Of a DNA stretch of 64,000 nt, positions 1-11,805 are shown piece by piece. A program made the position numbers and the translations under genes. Under the pieces are notes generated by a model. That model worked only from the letters and a program-made list of their open reading frames with translations. It was not told the DNA's origin and made no database searches. Source of the DNA: Molossus alvarezi (lineage: Eukaryota > Chordata > Mammalia > Chiroptera > Molossidae); the NCBI GenBank assembly GCA_037176705.1, contig CM073887.1, forward strand, positions 88,794,348 to 88,858,347. Direction: 5' to 3'. Every line of letters starts with the position of its first letter. Within the stretch, counting starts at the first letter, position 1.

Positions 1-78
1 CCTCTCTCTTTCTACCCATCCGTCCCACTCTATCTGAAAATGGAAAAATATCCACAAGTGAGGATTAAAGAAAATAAT
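1..78 (+). mobile_element. Ves-type SINE, 3' tail only
   Basis: The window opens in the C/T-rich tail and the 'tctgaaaatggaaaaatatcc' type 3' end seen in complete Ves copies elsewhere in the window (for example 54,564-54,808), followed by an A-rich end. The tRNA-related head lies outside the window. Confidence 0.75.
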
Positions 79-84
79 AATATA

Positions 85-1684
85 ATGGCAATAAAAAACT
101 ATCTAACAATAATAACCTTCAAAGTAAATAAATGCATTAAATGTTTTATTCAAAAGCCACAGGGCAACTAAATGGATAAGAAAACATGACCCATGTATAT
201 CCTGTATACAAGAGGCCCACCGCAGAACAAAAGATACAGACAGACTAAAAGTAAAGGGAAGAAAAAAATATTCCATGCAAATGAAAACAAACAAACAAAC
301 AAAAGCTGGGAGAGCAATTTATATCATAAAAAATATACTTCAAAACAAAGTCCATAACAAGAGACAAAGAAGGTCACAACATAATTCTAAAAGGATTGAG
401 CCAACAAGAAAATAAAACCCTTGTAAACATAGATGAACCTAAAATAGCAGCACTTAAATACATAAAGAAAATCTTGGTGGACATTAAGGAAGAGATCAAC
501 AGAAATACAGTCAAATACAGTAGGGGATTTTAAACTCCCACTGTCATCAACGGATAGCTCCTCCAGATAAAAATTCAACAAGGAAATAGTGACCATAAAT
601 GACACACTAGATCAGATGGATTTAATTAATATTTGCAGAACACTTCATCATAAAGTAGTAGAATCTACATTCTTCTCAAGTGCACCTGGAATATTCTCAA
701 AGATAAACCCCATGTTAGGACACAAAATAAGTCTTAACAAATTCATGAAAGTTAAAATCATATCAAGTATTTTCTCTGACCACAGTGGTATGAAATGACA
801 AATCAACTAAAATTAAAAACTGAAAAACATTCAAACACATGAAGGGTAAATAGCATTTCATTAAACAATGAATGGATTACCAAGGAGACCAGGGAAGAAA
901 TAAAATCTTCCTGGAAACAAATGAAAATGAACACCCAGCAACACAAAATCTATGGGATACAGAGAAAGCAGTCCTTAGAGGAAAGTTCATAGCACTACAG
1001 GCCTACCTCAAGAAGTAAGAAAAACTTCAAATAAACAATCTAACACTACACCTAAAAGAACTAGGAAAAGAACAATAAACCAAGCTGAGATTAAGCAGCA
1101 GGAAGAAAATAACAAAGATCAGAGCAGAAATAAATGTCACAGAGACTAAAAATACAACACAAAAGATCAATGAAACCAAGAGTTGATTTTTTAAAAAGAT
1201 AAACAAGATTGACAAACCTTTAACCAGACTCAACAAGTAAAAAAGAGAGAGGACCCAAATAAATAAAGTCAGAAATGAAGAAGAGGCATAACAACTGATA
1301 TCACAGAAACACAAAGGATTGTAAAACAATAATATGAACTATATGCCAACAAATTAGACAACCTGGGCAAAATGGATAAATTCCTAGAATCATAAAATCT
1401 TCCATAACTTCATCAGAAAGAATTAGAAAATCTGAAAAGATCAATTACAACAAATGAATTGAAGCAGTAATCAAAACACTCTCAGCAAATAAAAGTCATG
1501 GACTGGATGGCTTCACAGACAAATTTTACCAAACATTCAAAGAACTAACATCTACCCTTCTCAAACTTTTCCAATACATTCAAGAGGGGTGAAGACTTTC
1601 AAGCTCTTTTTATGGGGCCAACATTATCCTAGTTCTAAAACCAGATAAAGACACTACAAAGAAAGTAAATTATCGGCCAAATAT
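85..1684 (+). mobile_element. L1 ORF2 fragment (copy C), endonuclease to early RT region, decayed
   Basis: The DNA aligns by eye to the ORF2 start of the other L1s here (compare 60,846 and 31,644), beginning at an ATG at 85. It then follows the endonuclease region, the spacer and the early reverse transcriptase region. Many stops and indels break the frame; the longest plus-strand piece is 589-798. The L1 match stops abruptly near 1,684, inside the sequence that reads 'aggccaatatccctgatgaac' in other copies. Old and non-functional. Confidence 0.85.
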
Positions 1685-1769
1685 AGCTGCAAACGCATAT
1701 ATCTACCTGCTAAGTGGCATCTTCATGTGGCTGTCTCACTGGCACATTGAATTCAGTGTATCTAAAAGT

Positions 1770-2550
1770 GAATGCATGAGCTGCATCCATCAGCCAAACC
1801 TGATGCTCTGCCCAAGCCCCCCACCCAGGAAAATCACCCCCCAGATGCCAGTGTCATCCTGACCTCCTTCTCTGTCGCCACTTTCAATGAATCACCAATA
1901 TGTCAAAACTATCTTTACAATATATCCAGTTCCACTCACCCATCCCCACCTCTAGAATCCACTCCCCACCCCCTTTCACCTGCACTTCATAAAGTCCCTT
2001 ACAGGGGTCTCTGCTTCTGGGCTGGCCATTAATTCTCCACACAGGTGCCAGAGTGGTCTTCTCTCCCTACAAAAGTGATCACTCCTCTCTCCTTACTATC
2101 CCATGCTCGCAGGAGACAGATCAGTTACCTGACCAATACTACCTGTGTATCCTGCTAAGCCCAGAGTTTGCTGGCCTCCTCTTTCCCACAGATCCTTCCT
2201 AGCCCCCTCTGATCACCTGTGCCCTGCCCACTCTACTTCAGGGCCTTTTGTTTGGGAGAGGAGCTTTCTGCTGCCTAGAAGCTCTTCTCCCTCCCTGTCC
2301 TTCCCCTGTCCAGCCCCCACCAACCCCTCAGGTCACACTTCACTCCCAAGTCCTGAGAAAACACACTCCTGACCCTGACAACCTCGTGGCACTCATCCCA
2401 GCTGTGTAATGTCCATCTCCCACTAGACATTCAGGGGTACAAGGGCAGGCTCCATGTCTATGTCTATCTCATTGGCTGCTAAACCCACAGTGCTTTAAAA
2501 AGCACCCGGTGCATAGTAGGTACACAATAAATATTGACCAGATCAGTGAA
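1770..2550 (+). repeat. Ancient L2 LINE 3' fragment
   Basis: Contains the typical L2 landmarks in order: a C-rich 'ctggcctcctctttcc' segment, 'cagggcctttt', and the 3' end 'gcatagtaggtacacaataaatattgacc'-like block near 2,511-2,540. ORFs in this stretch are C/T-rich artefacts. Confidence 0.7.
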
Positions 2551-3080
2551 TGCTCATGGCTCAATGTATTTATTCCCTTTCCTTCTTAGAAACAAAGAAG
2601 CTCCCAGGTTTATGTTGATATCTTAACCCAAAAACCCTCTGTGGGTAGAAGGTGGGTGATGTGATCTCTTCACTCCCAGCTATTCTGCGGGTTGGAGGGT
2701 GATATTGCAACACATCCTGGACCCACAAGGAATAGGAAATAGATGCTTTTCTTGATGCTACTGAAAACAGCTCACCCAGCAGGGCCTGCAACTTTTAGGA
2801 ACACGTGGACTTCACCTATTGATTTTATGTGTGTATTCAGCAGGGCTCACTCCATCTCCCCACATCCCACACAGCCAGCCCCACCCCTCACACAGACTGT
2901 CTGGCTTTCCTCCCCCCACACAAAACCATGGCAAATGGCAACACTGTTTGGGAGGAATTGATTTTAAGCAAATAAATATTTCATAAATAAATAAAATAAC
3001 TGTCAGGCAAGCCTAACCGCCAAGCAACTACCCAGGAATAAAACAGAGGGAGCAAAATTCCTGACCATGGAGAAAAAAAT
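2551..3080. other. No recognised feature
   Basis: About 500 bases between the L2 and MIR relics. I see no coding signature or identifiable repeat. Confidence 0.4.
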
Positions 3081-3084
3081 CACC

Positions 3085-3340
3085 ATGATAACAATACTAT
3101 TAACATTTGCTGATAGACACAGGGCACTAACATGTCAGGTGCCACAGTCCTGTGTGTTATCTAATGTCATCCTTACAACAACCCCCGTGAAGCAGGCTGA
3201 GATAAGCCCCACTTCACAGATGAAGACACCAAGTCCCAGAGTCATGTTATCCCTCGTGTAGGTTCCTCAGTGAGTAAATGGGAAAGCCAGAATTGAACCC
3301 AGTACTTTCTGATGTCAAAGGTCCCCCAGGACCCACGACA
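3085..3340 (+). repeat. MIR SINE relic
   Basis: Shows the MIR core and 3' part: 'atctaatgtcatccttacaacaaccc', then 'cacttcacagatgaag', then 'gccagaattgaaccc'. Ancient mammalian SINE, strongly diverged. Confidence 0.8.
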
Positions 3341-3761
3341 CCACTCTCCTGCCTGTCTTCTCCCTCGCTACCCTCTGTGTTTCCCTCACCCCCAACACTA
3401 AATTTCATACTAGTGAAGTCACCTTTTGATGGAAATTTGCTGTTACTAGCTCATTTATTTATGATATATATTATACTTATGAAGTTTACTGTCTGCTTAC
3501 ATGGAATGTATGGTCTAGTCTGCAAGATGTTAAATGGGAAATCACAATAATTTTTTACAAATGTGGCTGCAGATGCTTCAAAAGGCACTGAAAACTGTGA
3601 CTCAATGAACATTGTTCCAAAGGACTTGCTATGATCCAGGTCCATGATGATATGCTTGATTAATAGAAGAGATGGGGGGAACAAAAGAAAATATGGCCAA
3701 TTTTTTGTTTAATCAATGTGATTCATTTTAAAAAATCTTAAAAAAACAAACAAAAAAACAG

Positions 3762-3870
3762 TCATATTCCCAAACAATTCAAGAGGAAGAAAGACTTCCA
3801 AACTCTTTTTACCAGACCAGGATCATCATAATTCCAAAACCACATAAAGATACTACAAGAAAAATAATTA
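3762..3870 (+). mobile_element. Older 5'-truncated L1 (copy D), left piece
   Basis: ORF2 sequence equivalent to 33,150-33,240 of copy B, ending exactly at the target-site duplication of L1 copy A. The rest of this element resumes at 10,192. Joining the two sides restores continuous L1 ORF2 homology, which shows that copy A landed inside it. Confidence 0.85.
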
Positions 3871-4262
3871 GGGTCAATTCCAAAATGGTGGCAGAGTGAA
3901 TGGAAGCTACACAGACCATCTCCCAGGACCAAACTGGAATTACAATGAAAATAAAGACAAATCATCAGGAAAAAGCAACAGAAAAGCAGCTTGGAGGACC
4001 ATATAACCAGGGACACTGACTCAATCCTGGTAGGACTGCAGAGGCATGAGAGGGAGGCTGGGAGCCCAAAGAGAGCAGCAGCCTTAGCTGTGAGCAGTGG
4101 CCTTAACTGTGAGCAGCGCCCTTGGGTTATACTCCCAAGTGGCTCCACAGTGCAGAGCCAGGACAGATGCTCAAAGAGCCACAAGCACTCAACTTGGTCT
4201 CCAGCAGCGGGAGGGTGGACTGAACTGGAACAGTGTGGGGACATGCGGGATTTGGAGGGCAC
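3762..4262 (-). other. Antisense ORF in L1 copy A 5'UTR (ORF0-like)
   Basis: A 166-codon minus-strand ORF starts inside the L1 5'UTR and reads out into the 5' flank. Its central ~55 residues (…TRIESVSLVIWSSK…, …SLVLGDGLCSFHSL…) recur in the same frame in copy B and in the 25,181-25,375 fragment. Primate L1 has an antisense 5'UTR ORF (ORF0) that also reads into flanking DNA. Homology to primate ORF0 is not claimed, and coding is unproven. Confidence 0.35.
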
Positions 4263-4708
4263 TCAGAGCTTTTGCTGAGTTGTGGTCACGCAGGACAGTG
4301 GTCATCTTACTCCTTCCCAGGGCTCTGAGGAGAGGCAGTGACCCCTCCCTCGGAGATTCAACCTCACCCAGTGGCCACTGAAATGTAAACTGAGGCTCAT
4401 TAACAACCAGCATCTGCCCCACCCTCCGGAAATCCCCTTACAAGGAGCACCTGAGGGAGTTTTTCATTCAACAGAGAAGCCAAAGATCTTCAAGTAACTG
4501 CAACTAATAGCCTCCAGGCAAAAAGCTAGAGAATAACTGTACAATTCCCAGGCTAGCAACTCTGCCCAGGAAGATAAGACCTGATAGTGGTGTTTAGCAT
4601 GGATCCTCCCACAACCATCCAAACCCAGTAGAGGGTGCCACAAACAGTAAAACACCAATAGCCACAGGGAAAATTTGGCAAGCACCAAAGCCCACTGTGA
4701 GAGTCAAA

Positions 4709-5606
4709 ATGGTGAAACAAAGAAACAAAAGCCAAATGAAAGAACAAGAGATCTCTACCGAAGATGAGACGAATGTAGAGCAAGTAAAGAAAACTAGAAT
4801 TCAGAGACGTGATCTTGAGGAAGCTCAACAGCATGTGTAAGGACATGAGCACCATGAGTAAAGACATAGAAATGTTGAAAATCAACCAGTTGGAAATTAA
4901 AAACCACCAAGAAGAAATGAAGAATGACATATCAGAAATAAGAACACATTGGAAGGTCTAAACAGCAGAGTAGAGGAAGCGGAGGACCGGATAAGTGAAT
5001 TAGAAGACAGGGTAGAAAAAAATCAACCAATCAAAAAACCAAAGAAAAAAAATATTTACCAAAAACCAGGAAGACAACTTAAGAGAACAGTGGGACAACT
5101 GGAAACGTAATAATATTCACATCATAGGAGTCCCCAAAGAAGAAGAAAATGAGCAAGGGTTAGAAAATATATTTGAAGAAATAGTGACAGAAAACTTTCC
5201 TAATTTGGTTAAGGAAGAAAGCATTCAAGTTCAAGAAGCACAGAGAACCCCAAGTAAGAAGAACCCAAACAGGCCCACACCAAGACACATAGTAATCAAA
5301 ATGCCAAAAATTAAAGGCAGAGAGAGAATCCTCAAGGCAGCAAAAGATAAGCAACAGGTTACATACAAAGGAAACCCCATAAGGCTCTCAGCTGACTTCT
5401 CAAAAGAAACACTATAGGCCAGAAGACGATGGCATGAGGTAATCAAGGTCATGAAAAACAAGGATCTAAATCCAAGACTACTCTTCCCAGCAAGGCTATT
5501 ATTCAAAATAGAAGGTCAAATAAAGAGCTTCCCAGACAAAATAGGCTAAGGAAATACATTAGCACCAAACCAGCACTGCAAAAAATGTTAAAAGGACTGC
5601 TGTAAT
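4709..5606 (+). pseudogene. L1 ORF1 (copy A), frameshifted
   Basis: ORF1p is the RNA-binding chaperone that coats L1 RNA. The ATG at 4,709 aligns with the ATG at 30,696 of copy B and that at 59,538 of copy F. Frames shift repeatedly through the coiled-coil part. An open piece at 5,184-5,417 contains the conserved RRM and C-terminal signatures (MTENFPNLVKEE, PRHIVIKMPK, RLSADFSKETL). The stop is at 5,604-5,606. No single frame spans the gene. Confidence 0.85.
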
Positions 5607-7804
5607 TAGCAGGAGAAAAAAGAAGAAAAATAAAACCACAGTAAACAAAAGTGGCAATAAATAAGTACATATCAATAATCACCTTAAGTGTAAATGGATT
5701 GAATACTCCCATAATAAGACACAGAGTAGCTGATTGGATAAGAAAGTATGACTCATCTATATGTTGTTTGCAAGAGACCCACCTCACAACAAAACACTCA
5801 CATAGGTTGAAAGTGAATGGATGGAAAAAAATCTTCCAAGCAAATGGAAAGGAAAAAAAAGCTGGGGTAGCAATACTCATATCTTATCAAATAGATTTCA
5901 AAATGAAGACCATAACTGGAAACAAAGAAAATGACTACATAATATTGAAAGGAGCTATCCAAAAGGAAGATATAACCTTGATAAACATATATGCACCCAA
6001 TATAGGAGCACCAAAATATATTAAAAATCTTCTGGAAGACTTCGAAGGAGAAATTGATAGTAATACAATCATAGCAGGGGATTTCAACACCCTGCTGACA
6101 TCACTGGATAGATCCTCTAGACAAAAAATTAGCAAGAAAACAGAGACTCTAAATGAATTGCTAAACCAAATGGATTTGATAGATATCTACAGAGAATTAT
6201 ACCCCAAAATAAGAAAATTCACATTCTTCTCAAGTGCACATGGGACATTCTCAAAGATAAACCACGTTAGGACACAAACTAATTCTCTCCAAGTTCAAGA
6301 AGATTGAAATCATATCAAGCATCTTCTCATATCACAATGGCATGCTACAAGAACATCAAAGACATTTGAACGCATGGAGGCTAAATAGCATGTTATTAAA
6401 CAACAAATGGGTTACTGAGGGGGTCAAGGAAGAAATTAAACACTTCCTGGAATCCAATTAAAATGAACACATAACAACACTAAATCTATTGGATGCAGCA
6501 AAAGCAGTTTCGAGAGGGAAGTTCATAGCACTACAGGCCTACCTCAAGAAACAAGAAAAATCTTTAATAGACTATCTAACCTCATGACTTAAAGAACTAG
6601 AAAGCAAACAAAAAGAAAACCCCAGAGCAAGTAGAAGGAAGGAAATAGTAAAGATCAGAGAAGAAATCAATGACATAGAGTCCTAAAAAACAATTCAAAG
6701 GAACAATGATCTTTCGAAAAGATAAACAAGATTGATGGACCCTTAGCTAGACTCACCAAGAAACAAATAGAACCCAAATACACAAAATGAGAAATGAAAG
6801 AGGAGAAGTAACAACTGACACCACAGAAATACAAAAGATCATTAACAACTACTATGAACAATTATATGGCAACAAATTTGACCATCTAAGCGAAATGGAA
6901 AAATTTGTAATAACATGTAGTCTCCCAAAACTGGACCAGGAAGAAATGGAAAACTTCAACATACCAAGAACAAGAGAAGAAACTGAAGATGTAATCAAGA
7001 CTCTCCCTGCAAACAAAAGCCCAGGCCCAGAAGGCATCTACGGGGGGAGTTTTACCAAACATTCAAAAAAGAACTAACATGCATTTTCCTCAAACTATTT
7101 CAAAAAATTCAAGAAGAAGGAAGACTTCCAAACTCTTTTTATGAGGCCAGCATAATTCTAATTCTAAAATCAAGAAAAGACATTACAAAGAAAGAAAACT
7201 ACAGGCCAATATCCCTGATGAACATAGATGCCAAAATCCTGAACAAAATACTAGCAAATCAAATCCAGCAATATACATCAATAAAATTATTCACCATGAC
7301 CAAGTGGGATTCATCCCAGGGATGCAAGGCTGGTACAATATTCACAAATCAATAAATGTGATACACCACATAAATAAAATGAAGAATAAAAACCACATGA
7401 TCATATCAATAGATGCCAAAAAAGCACTCAATAAAATCCAGTGTCCATTTCTGATAAAAACGCTCAGCAATGTGGGAATAGAGGGATCATATCTAGACAT
7501 AATAAAGGCCTACAGCCAACATCATACTTAATGGGCAAAAACTGAAAGCATTTCCCTTAAGAAGAGGGAAATGCCACTCTTATTTAACATAGTACTAAAG
7601 TCTTAGCCACAGCAATCAGACGGGAAGAAAAAATTAAAGAGATCCAAATGGGAAAGGAGGAAGTGAAACTGTCATTATTTGCAAATGATATGATACTATA
7701 TGTAGAAAACCCCAAAGACTCCATCAAAAATTACTAGACTTAATAAATAAATTTGGAAAAGTAGCAGGATACAAAATTAACGTCAAGAAACTGATGGCAT
7801 TCTT

Positions 7805-8051
7805 TTTTTTTTTTTTTTATCCTCGAGGATATTTTTCCTTTTTTTTGTACAGATAGAGCGGGAGGGAGAGAGAGGAGGGAGAGAGAGAGAAACATCAACG
7901 TGAAGGGACACATCGAGTGGCTGCCACCCACACGGCCAACCAGGGCCGGGGACAAACTGCAACCGAAGTATGTGCCCTTAGTGGGAACCGAACCCGGGTC
8001 TCTCCAGACCGCAGGCCGACGCTCTAACCGCTGAGCCAAACTGGCCAGGGC
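7805..8051 (-). mobile_element. Ves SINE in L1 copy A ORF2
   Basis: Complete antisense Ves element: poly-T at the left, C/T-tail complement, and the tRNA-like head complement (…gagccaaactggccaggg) at the right. It is flanked by an exact 14-bp TSD, ctgatggcattctt, at 7,791-7,804 and 8,052-8,065. Confidence 0.95.
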
Positions 8052-8902
8052 CTGATGGCATTCTTATACACCAATGATGAACTCACAGAAAGAGAAACTA
8101 AGAAAACAATCCCATTTACCATTGTGGCAAAAAAATTAAGATACCTGGGAATAAACTTAACCAAAGAAATAAAGGACCTATTTGCAGAAAACTACCCATC
8201 ATTGAAATTAGAAATAGAGGAAGATATAAAAAACTGGAAGCACATACCTTATTCATGGATTGGAAGAATTAACATCATTAAATTGTCCATACTATCCAAA
8301 GCAATCTATAGATTCAATGCAATCCCTATCAAAATGCCAATGACATATTTCACAGAACTAGAACAAATACTTCAAAAGTTCATATGGAACCAAAAAAGAC
8401 CTCGAATAGGCACAGCATTCTTGAAAAAGAACAACAAAGTAGAAGGGATCACATTACCAGATTTCAGGTTATACTACAAAGCCACTATAATCAAAACAGC
8501 CTGTTACTGGCACAAGAACAGTCATTTAGATCAGTGGAACAGAACAGAGAACCCAGGAATGGAGCGAAGGCAATATGCTCAATTAATATTTGAGAAAGGT
8601 GTTAAGAGCATAAAGTGGAGTAAAGACAACCTCCTTAATAAATGGTGTTGAGAACACTGGACTGCTACATGCAAAAAAAAAAAAATTAAACTAGACCATC
8701 AACTTACACCATACTCAAGAATAAACTCAAAATGGATAAAAGATTTAAATGTGACTCATGAATCCATAAAAATTCTAGAAGAAAACGTATGCAACAAAAT
8801 TTCAGACATCATATGCGGCCTAATTTTCAATGATACATTACCTAAGGCAATAGAAACAAAGGAGAAAATGAACATATGGGACTATGTCAAACTCAAAAGC
8901 TT

Positions 8903-9162
8903 CTTTTTTTTTTTTTAATCATCCTCACCCAAGGACATTTTTCCATTCTTTGTTCAGGTAGAGTGGGAGGGAGAGAGAGGAACAGAGAGAGAGAGAAACA
9001 TCGACGTGAAAGGGACACATCGAGTGGCTGCCACCCACACAACCCAACCAGGGTCGGGGACAAACAGCAACCGAGGTAAGTGCCCTTAGCGGGAACCGAA
9101 CCCGGGTCTCTCTGGACTGCAGGCCGATGCTCTAACCGCTGAGCCAAACTGACCAGGGCAAT
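8903..9162 (-). mobile_element. Ves SINE in L1 copy A ORF2 (second)
   Basis: Full antisense Ves copy with a 13-bp TSD, aactcaaaagctt, at 8,890-8,902 and 9,163-9,175. Same orientation as the copy 850 bases upstream. Confidence 0.95.
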
Positions 9163-10832
9163 AACTCAAAAGCTTTTGCACAGCAAAAGATACAATCATC
9201 AAAATGGAGAGGCAACCCACTGTATGGGAGAACATCATTGCCAATGATACATCAGATAAGGGGTTAATTTCCAAAATATATGGAGTACTCATACAACTCA
9301 ACAAAAGGAAGACAAAGAACCCAATTAAAAAATGCGCAAAGGAGCTGAATACACACCTCTCCGAACAGGATATACAAATGGCCAAAAGATATATGAAGAA
9401 GTGCTCAACATCACTAATAACCAAAGAGATGCAAATTAAAACAACCATGAGGTATCAACTCACAACTGTCAGAATGGCCGCCATCAACAAATTATCAAAC
9501 AAGTGTGGGCGAGGGTGTGGAGAAAAGGGGACTCTAGTACACTGCTGGTGGGAATGCAGACTGGTGCAGCCACTATGGAAAACCATATGGTGTTACCTCA
9601 AAAAATTAAAAATTGAACTTCCATTTGACCCAGTGATCCCACGTCTAGGAATATACCCTATGAATCCTGAAACACCAATCAGAAAGAACATATGTACCCC
9701 CATGTTTGTAGAAGCACTATTTACAATAGCTAAGATCTAGAAACAGCCCGAATGTCCATCAGTAGACTAATGGATAAAAAAGCAGTGGTACATATACACA
9801 ATGGAGTACTATGCAGCTGTAAGAAAGAAAGATCTCTTATCCTTTGAGACGACAGGGAGAGACCTGGAAAGTGTTATCCTAAGTGAAACAAGCCAAACAG
9901 AGAAAGACAAGTATCATATGATCTCACTTCTTAGTGGAATATAATGAACATAACAGTCTGAGGAATGCGGTAGTCCCAGAGATGTGGAAGTGGGGTACAG
10001 ACTGACAATCCCCAGTAGAGGGGTGGTGGGGGAGAGATAAACCTTAGATCTGATATGCATGTGTGCATGAACAATGGACATGAACAACAAAGCTGGGGAC
10101 AGAGTGAGGAGGGGGGAGGGGGAGTATCAGTGGGGGAAAAGGAGAAACATCTGTAACAAAATTTAAAAATTAATTAAATGTAAAATAAAATAAAAATAAT
10201 TATCAGCCAATATCCCTGATGAATACTGATGCTAAAACCCTCAACAAAATATTAGCAAATAGGATCCAGCAATACATTAAAAAGATCATACACCATGACC
10301 AAGTATTATTTATTCCAGGGAGGCAAAGCTGGTATGATATTGGCAAATCAACAAATGTGATAAATCACATTAACCAAATGAAAGATAAAAAAATCACATG
10401 ATTTTATCAATAGATACAGAAAAAACATTCAAGAAAATCCAGCACCCATTTTTGATAAAAAATACCCAGTTAAGTGGGACTAGGGGGATCATACTTCAAA
10501 ATAATAAAGACTTTTTACAACAAACCTAAATCAAACATCATACTCAATGGGGAAAAACAAGAAAGGGATGTCTGCTTTTACCACTCTTATTCAACAAAGT
10601 ATTGGAAGTCCTAGCCACAGTGATAACACAAGAAGAAAAAAAATAATCGGCCTCCAAATTGTAAAGGAAGAAGTAAAATTGTCATTATTTAAAATTTTCA
10701 TTATTCACAGATGACATGATATTGTACATAGAAAAAACCCTACAGGATTCACCAAAAACTACTAGAATTGATGCATGAATTCAGCAAAGTAACAGAATAC
10801 AAAATTAATATCTAGAAATCTATGGCATTTTT

Positions 10833-11091
10833 TTGTTTGTTTGTTTGTTTTTTAATCCTCTCCTGAGGACATTTTTCCATTTTTTGTTCAGATAGAGTGG
10901 GAGGGAGAGAGAGGAAGAGAGAGAGAGAAACATCGATGTGAAAGGGACACATCGAGTGGCTGCCACCCGCACGACCAACCAGGGCCGGGGACAAACTGCA
11001 ACCGAGGTACGTGCCCTTAGTGGGAACCGAACCCGGGTCTCTCGGGACCGCAGGCCGACACTCTAACCACTGAGCCAAACCGGCCAGGGCA
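10833..11091 (-). mobile_element. Ves SINE in older L1 copy D
   Basis: Full antisense Ves copy. The TSD is 12 bp with one mismatch (tatggcattttt at 10,821-10,832; tatggtattttt at 11,092-11,103), which fits an insertion older than those in copy A. Confidence 0.9.
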
Positions 11092-11654
11092 TATGGTATT
11101 TTTATACACCAATAATTATCTCTCTGAAAGAGAAACTAACAATACAATGCCTTTTACCATTGCAACAAATAAAATAAGATGCCTAGGAATAAACTTAACC
11201 AAGGAGGTAAAAGACCTGTTCTCAGAAAACTACAGGACATTGAAAAAAAAGAGATAGAGGAAGATGCAAACGAGTGGAAGACCATAGTATGTTCATGGAT
11301 TGGAAGAATTGACATCATTAAAATGTTCATACTGCCCAAAGCAATCTATACATTCAGTGCAATCCCTATTAAAATATCAATGGCATATTTCACACATCTA
11401 GAACAAATACTTCAAAATTTAATATGGAACAATAAAAGATCCTGAATAGCCATAGGAATCTTCAGAAAGAAGAACAAAGTTAGAGGGATCACAATACTGG
11501 ATATCAAATTATTCTACAAAGCCACTGAAATCAAAAAAACCTGATACCGGCACAAAAACAGGCATGTTGATCAATGGAACACAACACAGAATCCAGAAAT
11601 TGATGAAAGTCATTATTCTCAATTAACATCTGATAAAGGAGGCAAGAGCGTACC

Positions 11655-11805
11655 AAAAGGTTGCTGGTTTGATTCTCAGTAAGGGAGCATACCCAGGTTG
11701 TGGGCCCAATCCCCAGTGGGGGGTATGCTTCAATGTTTCTGTCTCTCCCTTTCTTCCTCTCTCTTTAAAATGAAAAAGAAAAAAATTAAAATAAATAAAT
11801 AAACA
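11655..11805 (+). mobile_element. 5'-truncated Ves-related SINE, divergent subfamily
   Basis: Contains 'ggttgctggtttgattctcag', 'gagcatacccaggttg', 'ccaatccccagtgggg', a C/T-rich tract and an A-rich end. It belongs to the second SINE subfamily also seen at 44,626-44,809 and sits exactly at an L1 deletion junction. Confidence 0.7.

Larger units (their letters stand above)
5651..9944 (+). pseudogene. L1 ORF2 (copy A), endonuclease/RT, disrupted
   Basis: ORF2p nicks target DNA and reverse-transcribes L1 RNA. The endonuclease frame is open at 5,651-6,307 and carries CCLQETH and AGDFNT. The usual ATG is GTG here (agtggcaataa instead of aatggcaataa). The SDHN active-site motif reads SYHN near 6,326-6,337. 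RT pieces continue in shifted frames, and the FADD box reads F-A-N-D at 7,678-7,689. The C-terminal CX3CX7HX4C knuckle survives in the 9,204-9,740 frame. Two SINEs (7,805-8,051 and 8,903-9,162) split the gene. Confidence 0.88.
3871..10191 (+). mobile_element. Full-length LINE-1 (copy A), inactive, carrying two Ves SINEs
   Basis: Complete L1 organisation: 5'UTR 3,871-4,708, ORF1 4,709-5,606, short A-rich spacer, ORF2 5,651-9,944, a G-rich 3'UTR and an A-rich tail. It is bounded by an exact 11-bp TSD (aaaaataatta) at 3,860-3,870 and 10,192-10,202. Antisense Ves SINEs with their own TSDs interrupt ORF2 at 7,805 and 8,903. The endonuclease and RT catalytic residues are altered (see findings), so the element cannot be autonomous. 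Confidence 0.93.
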
